Assembly (NCBI RefSeq): GCF_014649115.1
Contig: NZ_BMSK01000003.1
Location: 124,001 to 188,000 of the forward strand
Length of the DNA stretch: 64,000 nucleotides
Direction: 5' to 3'
DNA from: Streptomyces eurythermus
GTDB lineage: Bacteria > Actinomycetota > Actinomycetes > Streptomycetales > Streptomycetaceae
Below, one piece after another: positions 25,367-34,561 of this stretch. Each line of letters opens with the position of its first letter. Within the stretch, counting starts at the first letter, position 1. A program made the translations under genes and the position numbers. The notes beneath the pieces were generated by a model that did not search any database, was not told the DNA's origin, and was given only the letters and a program-made list of their open reading frames with translations.

Positions 25367-27430
25367 CTACGCGTTCCGCTCGGCGAGCTGCGGGGGGAGC
25401 GGTGCCGCGTGCGTCACGATCAGGCCCGACACCGCCCGGGTCAGCGCCACGTACAGCCGCCGCAGCCCGGTGCGCTCGTCCGGCTCGCCGTCCACCACGG
25501 CCCGCGGCTCGTCCAGCACCACGTAGTCGTACTCCAGGCCCTTGGCGAGCGAGGCCGGGACCAGGGTCAGCCGGGTCTCGCGGGTGGTCTCCTCACCGGG
25601 CGCGAGATAGGAGATGCCGGCGGCCGTCAGGGCCTCGGCCAGCTCCGGGATCCGGGCGTCGGCGGCGATCAGACCCGTCGAGCCCTCGTTGCGCAGCAGC
25701 AGCGCGCAGGCATCGACCACATCGGCCGCCCCGGTCGCCGTACGCACCTCGAAGAAGCCGGGGTTCTCCCGGACCGAGGCGACCGGGGTGAGCCCGGGCG
25801 CGATGTGCGGCAGCAGCCGGGAGGCGTACGCGATGACGTCCGTCGGCACGCGGAAACCGGCCGTCAGCTCCTCCACCGCACCCTCCGGCTTGCCCAGGTG
25901 CGCGAGCGCCTCCGCCCAACTGCGGGTCGCCCACGGGGTCGTGCCCTGCGCCAGGTCGCCCAGCACGGTGGCACTGCCGGTGGTGCAGCGGCGGCCGACG
26001 GCCCGGTACTGCATGGGGGACAGGTCCTGCGCCTCGTCCAGCACCACGTGCCCCAGCGAGTGCGTGCGCTGGATCAGATCGGCCGCCTCGTCGATCAGCA
26101 CGGCGTCCGCCGCCGACCACTTGGCCGACTTCACGCTGCGGGCCGGCCTGGTCCACAGGATCGTCTTCTGCTCGTCCTCGTCCAGGATCCCCGCGGCGTG
26201 CTCGGCGAGGAACTCCGCGTCCGACAGCAGCCGCAGCACCAGCTTCGCCGGGTCCACGGCCGGCCAGATCGCCTTCACGGCCGCCTTCACCGCGCTGTTG
26301 CGGGCCACCGCGTCCTGCACCCGGTCGTCCGGGGCCTCCCCGGCCTGCTCCATCCGCACCAGCACCGCGTGCGCGATGCGCTGCGGCAGCGCCTCCCGGG
26401 CCGCGCCGTAACGGATGTCCCGGGCGAGCAACTCGGCGGTGATCTCCTCCAGTTCGTACGCCGGGATCCGCCAGCGCCGGGAGCCGCGCACGACCACGAC
26501 CGGCTCGGTGGGAGGGGTCACGTGCGCGTACAGGGCCCGCCGGAGCACCTCGGCCATCCGGGCGTCGCCCTTGACGATCGCCGCGGCGGCCTCGTCCGTG
26601 CCGCGCACCTCCACATGGGCTACCAGGTCGTCCACCGTCGCCTGCCGCACGGTCAGCTCGCCCAGCGCGGGCAGCACCTGCTCGATGTAGTGCAGGAAGG
26701 ACCGGTTCGGCCCGATGACCAGGGTGCCGGTGCGGGCCAGCCGCTCCCGGTGGGCGTACAGCAGATACGCGACCCGGTGCAGGCCGACGGCGGTCTTCCC
26801 GGTGCCCGGACCACCCTGCACACAGACCGTCCCGGACAGACCGGACCGGACGATCTCGTCCTGCTCCGGCTGGATGGTGGCGACGATGTCCCGCATGGGG
26901 CCCACGCGCGGCCGTTCGATCTCCTGCTGGAGCAGCTTGCTGGTGGCGGCGGCCTCCGCCGGGTCGGACAGGTGCTCGTCCTCGTACGCGGTCAGGTCGC
27001 CGCCGGTGTAGCCGAAGCGCCGGCGCAGCCCGACGTCCATGGGGTTCTTCTTCGACGCCCGGTAGAACGGCTGCGACACCGGTGCGCGCCAGTCGATGAC
27101 CATGGGGTCGCCGTCGGCGTCGTGCACATGCCGCCGCCCGATGTAGAACCGCTCGCCCCCGGCGCCCTCGGCCTGCTCGGCGCCCGGCGCGTGCAGGTAG
27201 TCCAGGCGGCCGAAGAACAGGGGGGTGTCGCTGAGGTCGGCCAGCGCCTTGATGCGCTCGTCGATCTGGCGGGTGAGGACCTCGGCGTTGACCCAGTTCG
27301 CGGTGACGTCGCGGATGTCGAGTGCCTCGACGTCCTCGCGCATGGCGCGCAGGGCGGCACGGGAGGCGGCGAGGTGGGCGCGCTCCCGGGCCAGGGGGTC
27401 GTCGAGCGGGTCGTGGGCGGGCGTGGACAA
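25367..27430 (-). CDS. HelD-like RNA polymerase-associated UvrD/Rep family ATPase
   Basis: 687 residues. N-terminal acidic helical hairpin, then Walker A GGPGTGKTAVGLHRVAYLLY (about residues 205-215), Walker B VVLDEAQDLSPMQYRAV, and C-terminal helicase motifs (ELTAGFRVPTDVI, AKGLEYDYVVLDEP, RLYVALTRAV). The insert-containing layout is that of HelD, which removes RNA polymerase from DNA and recycles it. Related HelR proteins protect RNA polymerase from rifamycins, but the rifamycin-associated promoter element is not seen upstream, so a house-keeping HelD is more likely. The start is a TTG seven bases after GGAGG; upstream in-frame ATG has no ribosome site. Confidence 0.85.
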   Translation of the reverse strand: MSTPAHDPLDDPLARERAHLAASRAALRAMREDVEALDIRDVTANWVNAEVLTRQIDERIKALADLSDTPLFFGRLDYLHAPGAEQAEGAGGERFYIGRRHVHDADGDPMVIDWRAPVSQPFYRASKKNPMDVGLRRRFGYTGGDLTAYEDEHLSDPAEAAATSKLLQQEIERPRVGPMRDIVATIQPEQDEIVRSGLSGTVCVQGGPGTGKTAVGLHRVAYLLYAHRERLARTGTLVIGPNRSFLHYIEQVLPALGELTVRQATVDDLVAHVEVRGTDEAAAAIVKGDARMAEVLRRALYAHVTPPTEPVVVVRGSRRWRIPAYELEEITAELLARDIRYGAAREALPQRIAHAVLVRMEQAGEAPDDRVQDAVARNSAVKAAVKAIWPAVDPAKLVLRLLSDAEFLAEHAAGILDEDEQKTILWTRPARSVKSAKWSAADAVLIDEAADLIQRTHSLGHVVLDEAQDLSPMQYRAVGRRCTTGSATVLGDLAQGTTPWATRSWAEALAHLGKPEGAVEELTAGFRVPTDVIAYASRLLPHIAPGLTPVASVRENPGFFEVRTATGAADVVDACALLLRNEGSTGLIAADARIPELAEALTAAGISYLAPGEETTRETRLTLVPASLAKGLEYDYVVLDEPRAVVDGEPDERTGLRRLYVALTRAVSGLIVTHAAPLPPQLAERNA

Positions 27431-27836
27431 GGGGGTGCCTCCGGTGGGCCTGCTGCATGGGCTACGACGATGCCGCCCGGTTTCCGGCCGGACGGCGGCA
27501 CTCCGTGGGGGAGGCGGCAAGGGCGGAGATCTTAGGCGGGGCGCCGGGAAACGTCCAACGAATTTCCGGGCCCGGCCGTTCGTGGTCCGTGCGCGGGCCG
27601 TTCGTGGTCCGTGCGCCGGCCGTTCGTGGTCCGTGCGCCGGGCGTTCTCCGCGTGGTTCGCTCGGCCGTTTCCCGGGGTCTCCCGCTGCTCCCGCGTCCC
27701 CGGCCTGCCCGTCCCCTAGGGGATACGGGCCGCTCGGTCTCAGGGGTGGCCTCCACCCGGGGGCCTACGCGGGGCGGCCGGAAACTGGACCCGGGGGCCG
27801 ATGTGCCGGAGGTGCCCGGCGATCCACCATGGGGAC
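27431..27836. other. 406-bp gap with short repeats and a perfect palindrome
   Basis: Between divergent genes. It holds three head-to-tail copies of a ~22-24-bp unit GGCCGTTCGTGGTCCGTGCGC (27573-27641) and a perfect 12-bp palindrome TCCCCTAGGGGA (27712-27723) that could be an operator for either side. No gene is supported. Confidence 0.55.
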
Positions 27837-28028
27837 ATGAGCGCAGTGACCCTCACTCCCGCCCCCTTCCGGCCGCCGTCCGGCGCCACCGTCCTGGACG
27901 GCACCCGCCACCACCCGCTGGGCGACGCCCTGCGCGCCGTCAAGGTGTTCGCCGAGGCCGCGTTCAGCGTCGTCATCCTCGGCGAGTACGGCGAGTACGG
28001 CGAGGAAGCGGGCATACGCCGCAGATGA
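27837..28028 (+). CDS. small conserved hypothetical protein
   Basis: 63 residues: MSAVTLTPAPFRPPSGATVLDGTRHHPLGDALRAVKVFAEAAFSVVILGEYGEYGEEAGIRRR (read in pieces: a Pro-rich head, an amphipathic helix, and an acidic EYGEYGEE tail). ATG at 27837; 18 bp separate it from the GT87 gene, with which it is probably cotranscribed. I recognise no domain. Confidence 0.6.
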   Translation: MSAVTLTPAPFRPPSGATVLDGTRHHPLGDALRAVKVFAEAAFSVVILGEYGEYGEEAGIRRR

Positions 28029-28046
28029 CGACATAGGGTCGGCTCC

Positions 28047-29198
28047 GTGCGGAAACGGACGGCCCCGGCCCTGATCCTGCTCGCCCTCTCCCTCGCCGCC
28101 TTCGGCACGCTCTGCGCCCTGCGCGGCGCGCCCATGGCCGACCTCCTCGTCTACCGCGCCGAGGGCGCCGCCGTGGCCCACGGCACCGACCTGTACGGCT
28201 TCACCGTCACCGAGTGGCGGCTCCCCGCGACCTACCCGCCCTTCGCCGCGATCCTGTTCGTCCCGGCGGCCTGGCTCCCCGTTCCCGTCCTGAAGACGGC
28301 GTTCCTCGCGGCCAACGTGCTCCTGCTCGCCGTCCTCGTCGTCCTGTCCGCCCGCCTGGCCCGGCGCACCCCGGCCCCGCCGGTGGTCTGCGCCGCCACC
28401 GCCCTCGCCCTCTGGCTCGAACCGGTCTTCCAGACCCTGCTGTTCGGCCAGGTCAACCTGGCCGTCGCCTGCCTGACCCTGTGGGACCTGACCCGCCCCC
28501 CGGGCGCCCGGTGGGCGGGAGCGGCCCTGGGGATCGCGGCCGGGATCAAACTCACCCCGGCCGTGTTCGTGGCCTGGCTGCTGCTGCGCGGCCGGACACG
28601 GGAGGCGGCGACCGCGCTCGCGGCCTTCGCGGGGACGGTCGCGTGCGGCGCCGTGCTGCTGCCCTCGGCGAGCGTCTCCTTCTGGACCCGGCGGCTGTGG
28701 GAGACCGGCCGGGTCGGCAAGGTCTGGATCGTGGACAACCAGTCCCTCCAGGGGCTGATCGCGCGGATGCTCGGCGATCCCGCGCCGGGCCTCGGCTGGG
28801 TGCTGCCGGCGCTGGCCACCGGTGCCGTCGGCCTGTGGCTCGCGGCCCGCGCCCGGCAGGAGCGGCACGGCATCCTGCTCACCGCGTGCACGGCCCTGCT
28901 GGTCTGCCCGATCAGCTGGTCCCACCACTGGGTGTGGTGCGTGCCGCTGCTCGCGGTGCTGCTGGGCGACGGCCACCGGTGGGCGGCGGCCGTCACGGCG
29001 GCGGTCTTCACCGCCCGCACGCTGTGGCTCGTCCCGCACGCCGGCGACCGGGACCTGCACCTGCCGTGGTGGCAGCAGCCGGCGGCGTCCCCGTACCCGC
29101 TGCTGGTGCTCGTCCTGCTGGCGGGGGCGGCGGTCCGCCGCCCGGAGCGTCAGGCCGCGCCCTCCGCCAGGATCTCGTCGGCGTCCACGATCCGGTAG
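28047..29198 (+). CDS. polytopic membrane glycosyltransferase, GT87 (DUF2029) family
   Basis: 383 residues, GTG start, with about nine hydrophobic segments. The early periplasmic loop with DLLVYRAEGAAVAHGTDLYGF, the tract TYPPFAAILFVPAAWLP, and FGQVNLAVACLTLWDL and KLTPAVFVAWLL are typical of the polyprenol-phosphate-mannose-dependent alpha-mannosyltransferases (GT87). It should transfer a mannose-like sugar to a lipid-linked acceptor on the outer face of the membrane. Its last 49 bases overlap the 3' end of the XPB gene on the opposite strand. Confidence 0.82.
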   Translation: MRKRTAPALILLALSLAAFGTLCALRGAPMADLLVYRAEGAAVAHGTDLYGFTVTEWRLPATYPPFAAILFVPAAWLPVPVLKTAFLAANVLLLAVLVVLSARLARRTPAPPVVCAATALALWLEPVFQTLLFGQVNLAVACLTLWDLTRPPGARWAGAALGIAAGIKLTPAVFVAWLLLRGRTREAATALAAFAGTVACGAVLLPSASVSFWTRRLWETGRVGKVWIVDNQSLQGLIARMLGDPAPGLGWVLPALATGAVGLWLAARARQERHGILLTACTALLVCPISWSHHWVWCVPLLAVLLGDGHRWAAAVTAAVFTARTLWLVPHAGDRDLHLPWWQQPAASPYPLLVLVLLAGAAVRRPERQAAPSARISSASTIR

Positions 29199-30799
29199 GC
29201 GTAGCCCTGCTCGGCCAGGAACCGCTGCCGGTGCGCGGCGAAGTCCTGGTCGATGGTGTCGCGGGCGACCACCGAGTAGAAGTGCGCCTGGTGGCCGTCG
29301 GCCTTGGGGCGCAGCACCCGGCCGAGCCGCTGGGCCTCCTCCTGGCGGGAGCCGAAGGTGCCGGACACCTGGATGGCGACCGTGGCCTCGGGCAGGTCGA
29401 TGGAGAAGTTCGCGACCTTCGACACCACCAGCACGCTGATCTCGCCCTCACGGAAGGCGTCGAAGAGCTTCTCGCGCTGGGCGTTGGAGGTCTCCCCCTT
29501 GATGACAGGAGCGTTCAGATGCTCACCCAGCTCGTCCAGCTGGTCGATGTACTGGCCGATGACCAGGACCTGCTGCCCCGCGAACCGGCGGACGATCGCC
29601 TCGGTGACCTTCCGCTTGGTCGCGGTGGTCGCGCAGAAGCGGTACTTCTCCTCCGCCTCGGCCGTCGCGTACGCCAGCCGCTCGGAGTCGGTCAGGTTCA
29701 CCCGGACCTCGACACAGTCGGCGGGCGCGATATAGCCCTGCGCCTCGATCTCCTTCCACGGCGCGTCGAACCGCTTGGGCCCGATGAGGGAGAACACGTC
29801 CGACTCCCGGCCGTCCTCGCGCACCAGGGTGGCCGTGAGCCCCAGCCGGCGGCGCGCCTGGAGGTCGGCGGTGAACTTGAAGACGGGCGCGGGCAGCAGA
29901 TGCACCTCGTCGTAGACGATCAGCCCCCAGTCCCGGGAGTCGAACAGCTCCAGGTGCGGGTAGACGCCCTTCCGCTTGGTCGTCAGCACCTGGTAGGTGG
30001 CGATGGTGACCGGCCGGATCTCCTTCTTGGTGCCGCTGTACTCGCCGATCTCGTCCTCGGTCAGCGAGGTCCGCTTCACCAGCTCGTGCTTCCACTGCCG
30101 GGCGGAGACGGTGTTGGTGACGAGGATCAGCGTGGTCGACTTCGCCTGGGCCATGGACCCGGCGCCGACCAGCGTCTTCCCGGCGCCGCAAGGAAGGACG
30201 ACCACACCGCTGCCGCCGTGCCAGAAGTTCTCCACGGCCTGCTTCTGGTAGGGGCGCAGCGCCCAGCCGTCCTCCAGCAGCTCGATGGGGTGCGCCTCGC
30301 CGTCGACGTAGCCGGCGAGGTCCTCGGCCGGCCAGCCCAGCTTCAGCAGCGTCTGCTTGATCTGCCCGCGCTCGGAGGGGTGCACGACGACCGTGTCCGG
30401 GTCGATCCGGGCGCCGACCAGCGGGGCGATCCGCTTGGACTTCAGCACCTCCTCCAGCACCGGCCGGTCGGTGGTGGTCAGCACGAGGCCGTGCGCGGGG
30501 TGCTTGCTGAGGGTGAGCCGGCCGTAGCGGTCCATCGTCTCGGCGATGTCCACGAGCAGCGCGTGCGGCACGGGATAGCGGCTGTACTGCACCAGGGCGT
30601 CCACGACCTGCTCGGCGTCGTGCCCGGCGGCGCGCGCGTTCCACAGGCCGAGCGGGGTGACCCGGTAGGTGTGGATGTGCTCGGGCGCCCGCTCCAGCTC
30701 GGCGAAGGGCGCGATGGCCCGCCGGCAGTCGTCGGCCCGTTCGTGGTCGACTTCCAGCAGCAGGGTCTTGTCGGACTGGACGATCAGTGGACCATTCAC
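29150..30799 (-). CDS. XPB/Ssl2-type DNA repair helicase
   Basis: 549 residues from a GTG at 30799, the usual length for bacterial XPB. An N-terminal domain (VNGPLIVQSDKTLLLEVDHERADDCRRAI) comes before the helicase core: LPCGAGKTLVGAG (Walker A, about residue 205), VYDEVHLLPAPVF (DEVH box), LTATLVREDGRESD, and QRLGRVLRPKADG (motif VI). Superfamily 2, 3'-5' helicase probably serving nucleotide excision repair. A large XPB-like companion gene (31784-34462) lies next in the same direction, with one small gene between on the other strand. Confidence 0.93.
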   Translation of the reverse strand: MNGPLIVQSDKTLLLEVDHERADDCRRAIAPFAELERAPEHIHTYRVTPLGLWNARAAGHDAEQVVDALVQYSRYPVPHALLVDIAETMDRYGRLTLSKHPAHGLVLTTTDRPVLEEVLKSKRIAPLVGARIDPDTVVVHPSERGQIKQTLLKLGWPAEDLAGYVDGEAHPIELLEDGWALRPYQKQAVENFWHGGSGVVVLPCGAGKTLVGAGSMAQAKSTTLILVTNTVSARQWKHELVKRTSLTEDEIGEYSGTKKEIRPVTIATYQVLTTKRKGVYPHLELFDSRDWGLIVYDEVHLLPAPVFKFTADLQARRRLGLTATLVREDGRESDVFSLIGPKRFDAPWKEIEAQGYIAPADCVEVRVNLTDSERLAYATAEAEEKYRFCATTATKRKVTEAIVRRFAGQQVLVIGQYIDQLDELGEHLNAPVIKGETSNAQREKLFDAFREGEISVLVVSKVANFSIDLPEATVAIQVSGTFGSRQEEAQRLGRVLRPKADGHQAHFYSVVARDTIDQDFAAHRQRFLAEQGYAYRIVDADEILAEGAA

Positions 30800-30938
30800 G
30801 CGCGGCACACCCTTTCCACAACGGCCAAACGTCCAGTGTGCCTCATCGAGCGGGTTTGTCCCGAGGCCGTGCGCTATGCAACCTCGTCCCGCCCCCGTGG
30901 GTCTACGCCTGCGGCGGGGGCCGAGGGGAGGGCGTGGA

Positions 30939-31475
30939 ATGGCAGCGGTCAGATGGGCGACCGGCGCGGGGGCCGTGGTGGTGCTGGTGGGCAGCGGTGT
31001 CTGGGCCATGCGGCCGGGGCAGGTCGATGCCCGGCTGTGGGAGGAGGTCCGGCCGGTGATCGAGGCCCGGCTGGCGGCGGAGCAGCGGGGCACCGGGTAC
31101 GGCGAGGAGGTGCCCGCGCTGGACGCGCACTGGTTCTGCCGGGCCGAGCCGGTCGGCCTGGAGCGGCACGGGGACGAGGTCCGGGCGGGCGTCGACACGC
31201 TGTGCGTCGAGTACGGGGTGCGCGACGGCGGCCTGGTGGAGTGCGGCGGCGGACGGGTCCCGCAGGTGCTGCGGCTGGCGCGGGCCGCCGACGGCCGCTA
31301 CCGGGTGGTCTCCCGCGAGCAGGCTCCCGACGGCGCGGGCCACGCGGACTGGACCGAGTCCCACTTCGGCCGCCGCACGCTCGCCCTGCGCGACCAGATC
31401 TCCTCCGCCCCCCTGGAGAACGCGGCCCGCACCCGCTACGGCCTGCGCGAGGACACTCCGGTCGGGGACTGCTGA
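30939..31475 (+). CDS. hypothetical membrane-anchored or secreted protein
   Basis: 178 residues. An N-terminal hydrophobic segment (AVRWATGAGAVVVLVGSGVWAM, about residues 3-24) with one basic residue acts as signal anchor; no lipobox. The rest is a soluble domain with three cysteines (HWFCRAE, DTLCVEYG, LVECGGG) and DWTESHFGRRTLALRDQI. I recognise no family. Start ATG at 30939 with GGGGAG eight bases upstream. It sits between XPB and its companion, divergent from XPB. Confidence 0.7.
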   Translation: MAAVRWATGAGAVVVLVGSGVWAMRPGQVDARLWEEVRPVIEARLAAEQRGTGYGEEVPALDAHWFCRAEPVGLERHGDEVRAGVDTLCVEYGVRDGGLVECGGGRVPQVLRLARAADGRYRVVSREQAPDGAGHADWTESHFGRRTLALRDQISSAPLENAARTRYGLREDTPVGDC

Positions 31476-31783
31476 GGGGGCGGGACGGGGGCTGCCGGGG
31501 GCCGCGGGGTCGGCCGTACGGGGCGGGAGCGGTGCCCGGCCGGGGCTCGTGGGGTCGGCGCGCCGACCGGGCCTGCGGGGCGCGGCTGCCAGGTGTGGAG
31601 CGTGCGGCGGGGCTGCCCGGGTCGGTGGGTGTGGCGGGGGTGCCGGGTTCGGCGTCCGGGAAGGGGCTGCCGGGCCGAGTGGGTCGGTCCCGGACTGCCG
31701 GGCCGGGTGCGCCGGTCCCGGGCCGCCGGGGCGGACGCGTCGGCGGCCCGGGACCTGGGCGGCGGGGCGTCGACGGTGGCGGC
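31476..31783. other. 308-bp convergent gap with degenerate G-rich repeats
   Basis: The gap contains several degenerate copies of GGGCTGCCGGG / GGTGCCGGGTTCGG on the plus strand, with a strong G bias and no supported gene or clear terminator hairpin. It separates two convergent genes. Confidence 0.5.
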
Positions 31784-34462
31784 TCAGTCCTCCGCCAGTT
31801 CGGCCACTCCCGTGATCCGGTGCAGGGGGTACGTCCGGATCTCGTCCGCCGTGTGGTCGTACGCCGTGACGAAGCCGCCCTCCACCCGGACCGGCGAGAT
31901 GACCCGCTGGCTGGCGGCGCCCTCGGCGTTGACGTAGCCGATCCACAGGGAGTCGCCGGTCAGGACGGCGGCCTGCACGGTGGCCAGGGTCTCGGCGGAG
32001 GAGGTGCGGGGCAGCTCGCCGCCCGCCAGGGGCTCGCCGACGGGCTTGCGCGGGGTGGTGGCGGCCAGATCACCGGCCCGGATCGCGCGGATCGCCGCCG
32101 TGAGCAGCGTGGCGTCGGGCGCCGGCGGCCCGTCCGGCACCGGTTCGGGCGCGGCGCGCGGCGGGGTCCGGTGCGCGTGGGCGCGGGCGATCAGCACATC
32201 GCCCTCGGCGGACTCGGCGGCGGGCGCGTAGCCCATCGCGCGCAGCCCCTCCAGCAGCGTCGCCGGGTCGGTCGGCGCGGCCAGCACGGTCGGGGCGAGG
32301 CGGCGCAGCCGCAGGGCGGCGGCGCGCTTGTCGGCGAGGATCTCGTTCAGCAGGGCGTCGTCGTCGCAGCGGACGTACGCCGAGGCGGCACCGACCCGCA
32401 GATGGCCGTGCCTGCGGGCCACGTCGTCGATCAGATAGGCGAGCGGCTGCGGCACGGGGGTGCGGGAGTGCTCGGTGAGGAAGGCGTGCAGGTCGGCGGC
32501 GGTCCGGCCGGCGTCCAGGGCCCGGCGGACGGACGCCGGGGTGAACCGGTACACGGTCGCCCCGCCCTTGGACTCCACGTCCGCGAGCACGCCCAGCGTG
32601 TCCGCGAGCGGGCGCCGCAGCGGGCCGGGGGCGACCGCCGTCAGGTCGGCCTGGAGCAGCACATGGTCCAGGGGTTCGGGCAGCAACGGCGCGAGCAGCC
32701 GCGCCGCCTCGGCCCCCGCGACGGCCTGCTCGGGCCCGGACAGCGGCACGAGCCGGTCGGGGACCCGGTGGCGATGCACGGGCAGCTTGTCCCCGGCACC
32801 GCCGGCGGCGCGGTGACCGGAGGCATCGGAGGCGGAGTGACCGGAGGCTCCGGCCCCGGTGGTGTCGGCCTGCGTGGCTTCGGCACCGTGTCCGCCGGCG
32901 GTGGAAGACCCCGGTCCCGGTGCCTCGGCCGCCGAGGAGCCGGAGCGGGCCGCGGGGGGAGCCCCCAGCAGCGCGCGCCCGTGGGCGGAGAGGGCGCCCC
33001 GGCCGGTCAGGCCCAGCAGTTCCGCCTCCGACAGGGTCCAGCGGGCCAGCCGGGACCGCAGGTCCTCCTCGCCGTCCCGCCGGCCCTCCTCACCGTCCCG
33101 CCGGCCGCCCCGCAGCGGACGTTCCCAGCGCAGCCGGGCCAGCACCGACTCGGCGTCCGGTGCGGCACCCGCCCCCAGCCCGGCCAGCAGGGACAGCACC
33201 CGGTGCCGTACCTCGGGCGCGGCGGACCGGTCGAGCCCCGGGCCGAGCGCCGACAGCGTCCGGTCCTTGGCGTCCCGGCCGCCGACCAGCCCCGGGGTCC
33301 GGGTGGCCGCCAGCCACGCCTGGGCGAGCCGGACCCAGCGCTCGGCCGGCGGCTGCTCCAGCCACTCGTCGTAGGCGGGGGTGGCCGCGTACCGCTCGTC
33401 GGCCTCGCCGTCGGAGGCGATCAGCCCGGCCGCGTACGCCAGTTCCACCCAGAAGGCGGCGACCGGCTCGGAGACGTCCAGGGCCACGGCCGTCCGCTTC
33501 AGGTCACGGACGCTCAGCCCGCCCGCCCGCAGCACGGCCGGGCCGCCCTCGTCCCACTCCTTCAGCAGCTCCTCCACCGTGGCCAGCGCGGTGTACGCCT
33601 GCCCGGCCGCGGTGGCGTCCACGACCTGCGGGCTGTGCGACGCGGCCGGTACCACGGCGGGCGGCAGCGGCTCGGTGGCCCGGTGGGCGCGGCCGGCGCG
33701 CAGATGCAGCGCGACCTCGCGGGGCAGCACGACCGTGCCGGGCGCGGTCGGCAGCAGCAGACCACGGTCCAGCAGCCAGCGCAGATGCGCCGCCGGATCC
33801 GCGGTGACCTGCCCGTACGGCGGCCCCCACACCAGCCGGGACAGCACCTCGCGGGCGGCCTCCGGGGCCTGCGCGAGCAGCCGGGCCAGCTTCTTGCGGT
33901 GGGTGAACAGGGCGGTCAGCGCGGCCACGGCGGACACCGAGTCGTGCGTCGACGGCAGCCCGGCGGTCGTCACGATCTCCTGGATCCGCCCCGGCGACAT
34001 GCCCGAGGTGGCCTCCTGCACGGTCGGCCCGAGCCCGGTCGGGGACGGGTGCTGCGGCGAGGGGGCCAGCACCTCGCGGGCGGTCCGCACCAGCCGCAGC
34101 CGGTCGTCCCCGCCCCACACCAGCGCCTGTTCGCGCAGGGCGTGAAGGGCCCGCGGCAGCGCGCCGGCCACGGCCTCGTCGCCCGCGTCCCCGGTCATCA
34201 GCCCGAGCAGGGTGTCGTACGACGCCGGGTCCGGGGCGACGGCCAGCGCCTCGGCGGTCTGGAGCGCGAACCGGTCCAGCCGCTCCAGGGCGCGCAGCAC
34301 CGACGCACGGGTGCCGGCCCGCGTGGCGAGCTGGGTGAGATCGGTGGGCACGGGGGTGACGAGGTCCGGGCGGCTGCGTAGCAGCGCGGCGAGGGAGGAG
34401 TCGTCCCGCGCGCGCAGTGCCTCCGCGAGGGACCGAGGGGCTGAGTGGGCCTCGGGGCTCAT
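31784..34462 (-). CDS. XPB-like helicase companion with Helicase_C_3-type and WYL-like regions
   Basis: 892 residues. The N-terminal 500 residues are alpha-helical winged-helix-like repeats (SLAEALRARDDSSLAALLRSRPDLV, ATRAGTRASVLRALERLDRFALQTAEALAV) ; the region around 590-700 (HVLLQADLTAVAPGPL, LADTLGVLADVESKGGATVYRFTPASVRRALDAGRTAADLHAFL) is the XPB/Ssl2-like Helicase_C_3 domain; the last 80 residues (LWIGYVNAEGAASQRVISPVRVEGGFVTAYDHTADEIRTYPLHRITGVAE) resemble a WYL domain. It has no Walker motifs. A low-complexity Gly/Ala/Ser linker (about residues 510-560) and a duplicated GRRDGEE are present. Likely a partner or regulator of XPB in repair. Confidence 0.8.
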   Translation of the reverse strand: MSPEAHSAPRSLAEALRARDDSSLAALLRSRPDLVTPVPTDLTQLATRAGTRASVLRALERLDRFALQTAEALAVAPDPASYDTLLGLMTGDAGDEAVAGALPRALHALREQALVWGGDDRLRLVRTAREVLAPSPQHPSPTGLGPTVQEATSGMSPGRIQEIVTTAGLPSTHDSVSAVAALTALFTHRKKLARLLAQAPEAAREVLSRLVWGPPYGQVTADPAAHLRWLLDRGLLLPTAPGTVVLPREVALHLRAGRAHRATEPLPPAVVPAASHSPQVVDATAAGQAYTALATVEELLKEWDEGGPAVLRAGGLSVRDLKRTAVALDVSEPVAAFWVELAYAAGLIASDGEADERYAATPAYDEWLEQPPAERWVRLAQAWLAATRTPGLVGGRDAKDRTLSALGPGLDRSAAPEVRHRVLSLLAGLGAGAAPDAESVLARLRWERPLRGGRRDGEEGRRDGEEDLRSRLARWTLSEAELLGLTGRGALSAHGRALLGAPPAARSGSSAAEAPGPGSSTAGGHGAEATQADTTGAGASGHSASDASGHRAAGGAGDKLPVHRHRVPDRLVPLSGPEQAVAGAEAARLLAPLLPEPLDHVLLQADLTAVAPGPLRRPLADTLGVLADVESKGGATVYRFTPASVRRALDAGRTAADLHAFLTEHSRTPVPQPLAYLIDDVARRHGHLRVGAASAYVRCDDDALLNEILADKRAAALRLRRLAPTVLAAPTDPATLLEGLRAMGYAPAAESAEGDVLIARAHAHRTPPRAAPEPVPDGPPAPDATLLTAAIRAIRAGDLAATTPRKPVGEPLAGGELPRTSSAETLATVQAAVLTGDSLWIGYVNAEGAASQRVISPVRVEGGFVTAYDHTADEIRTYPLHRITGVAELAED

Positions 34463-34561
34463 CCGGTCAACGTTAGCGGACAACCATATGCCGAGGGCAT
34501 CCACCGGGAAGCGGTACCGTCCCTCCCGGGGTTTCAAGTCGGCGCACCCCGGAGGGGTTCC

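Noticed and set aside
24221..27535. 1100-codon open frame on the plus strand
   Set aside because: Antisense to the HelD-like gene and out of phase with cutC; composition artefact.
27431..27600. Rifamycin-associated element upstream of the HelD-like gene
   Set aside because: No inverted repeat of the expected form was found by eye; hence no HelR call.
28214..34381. Very long open frame on the plus strand (over 2000 codons)
   Set aside because: It is antisense or out of phase to well-recognised genes (GT87, XPB, the XPB companion). Frames without stops are common in DNA of this GC content; the translation is low-complexity Arg/Gly/Ala/Pro.
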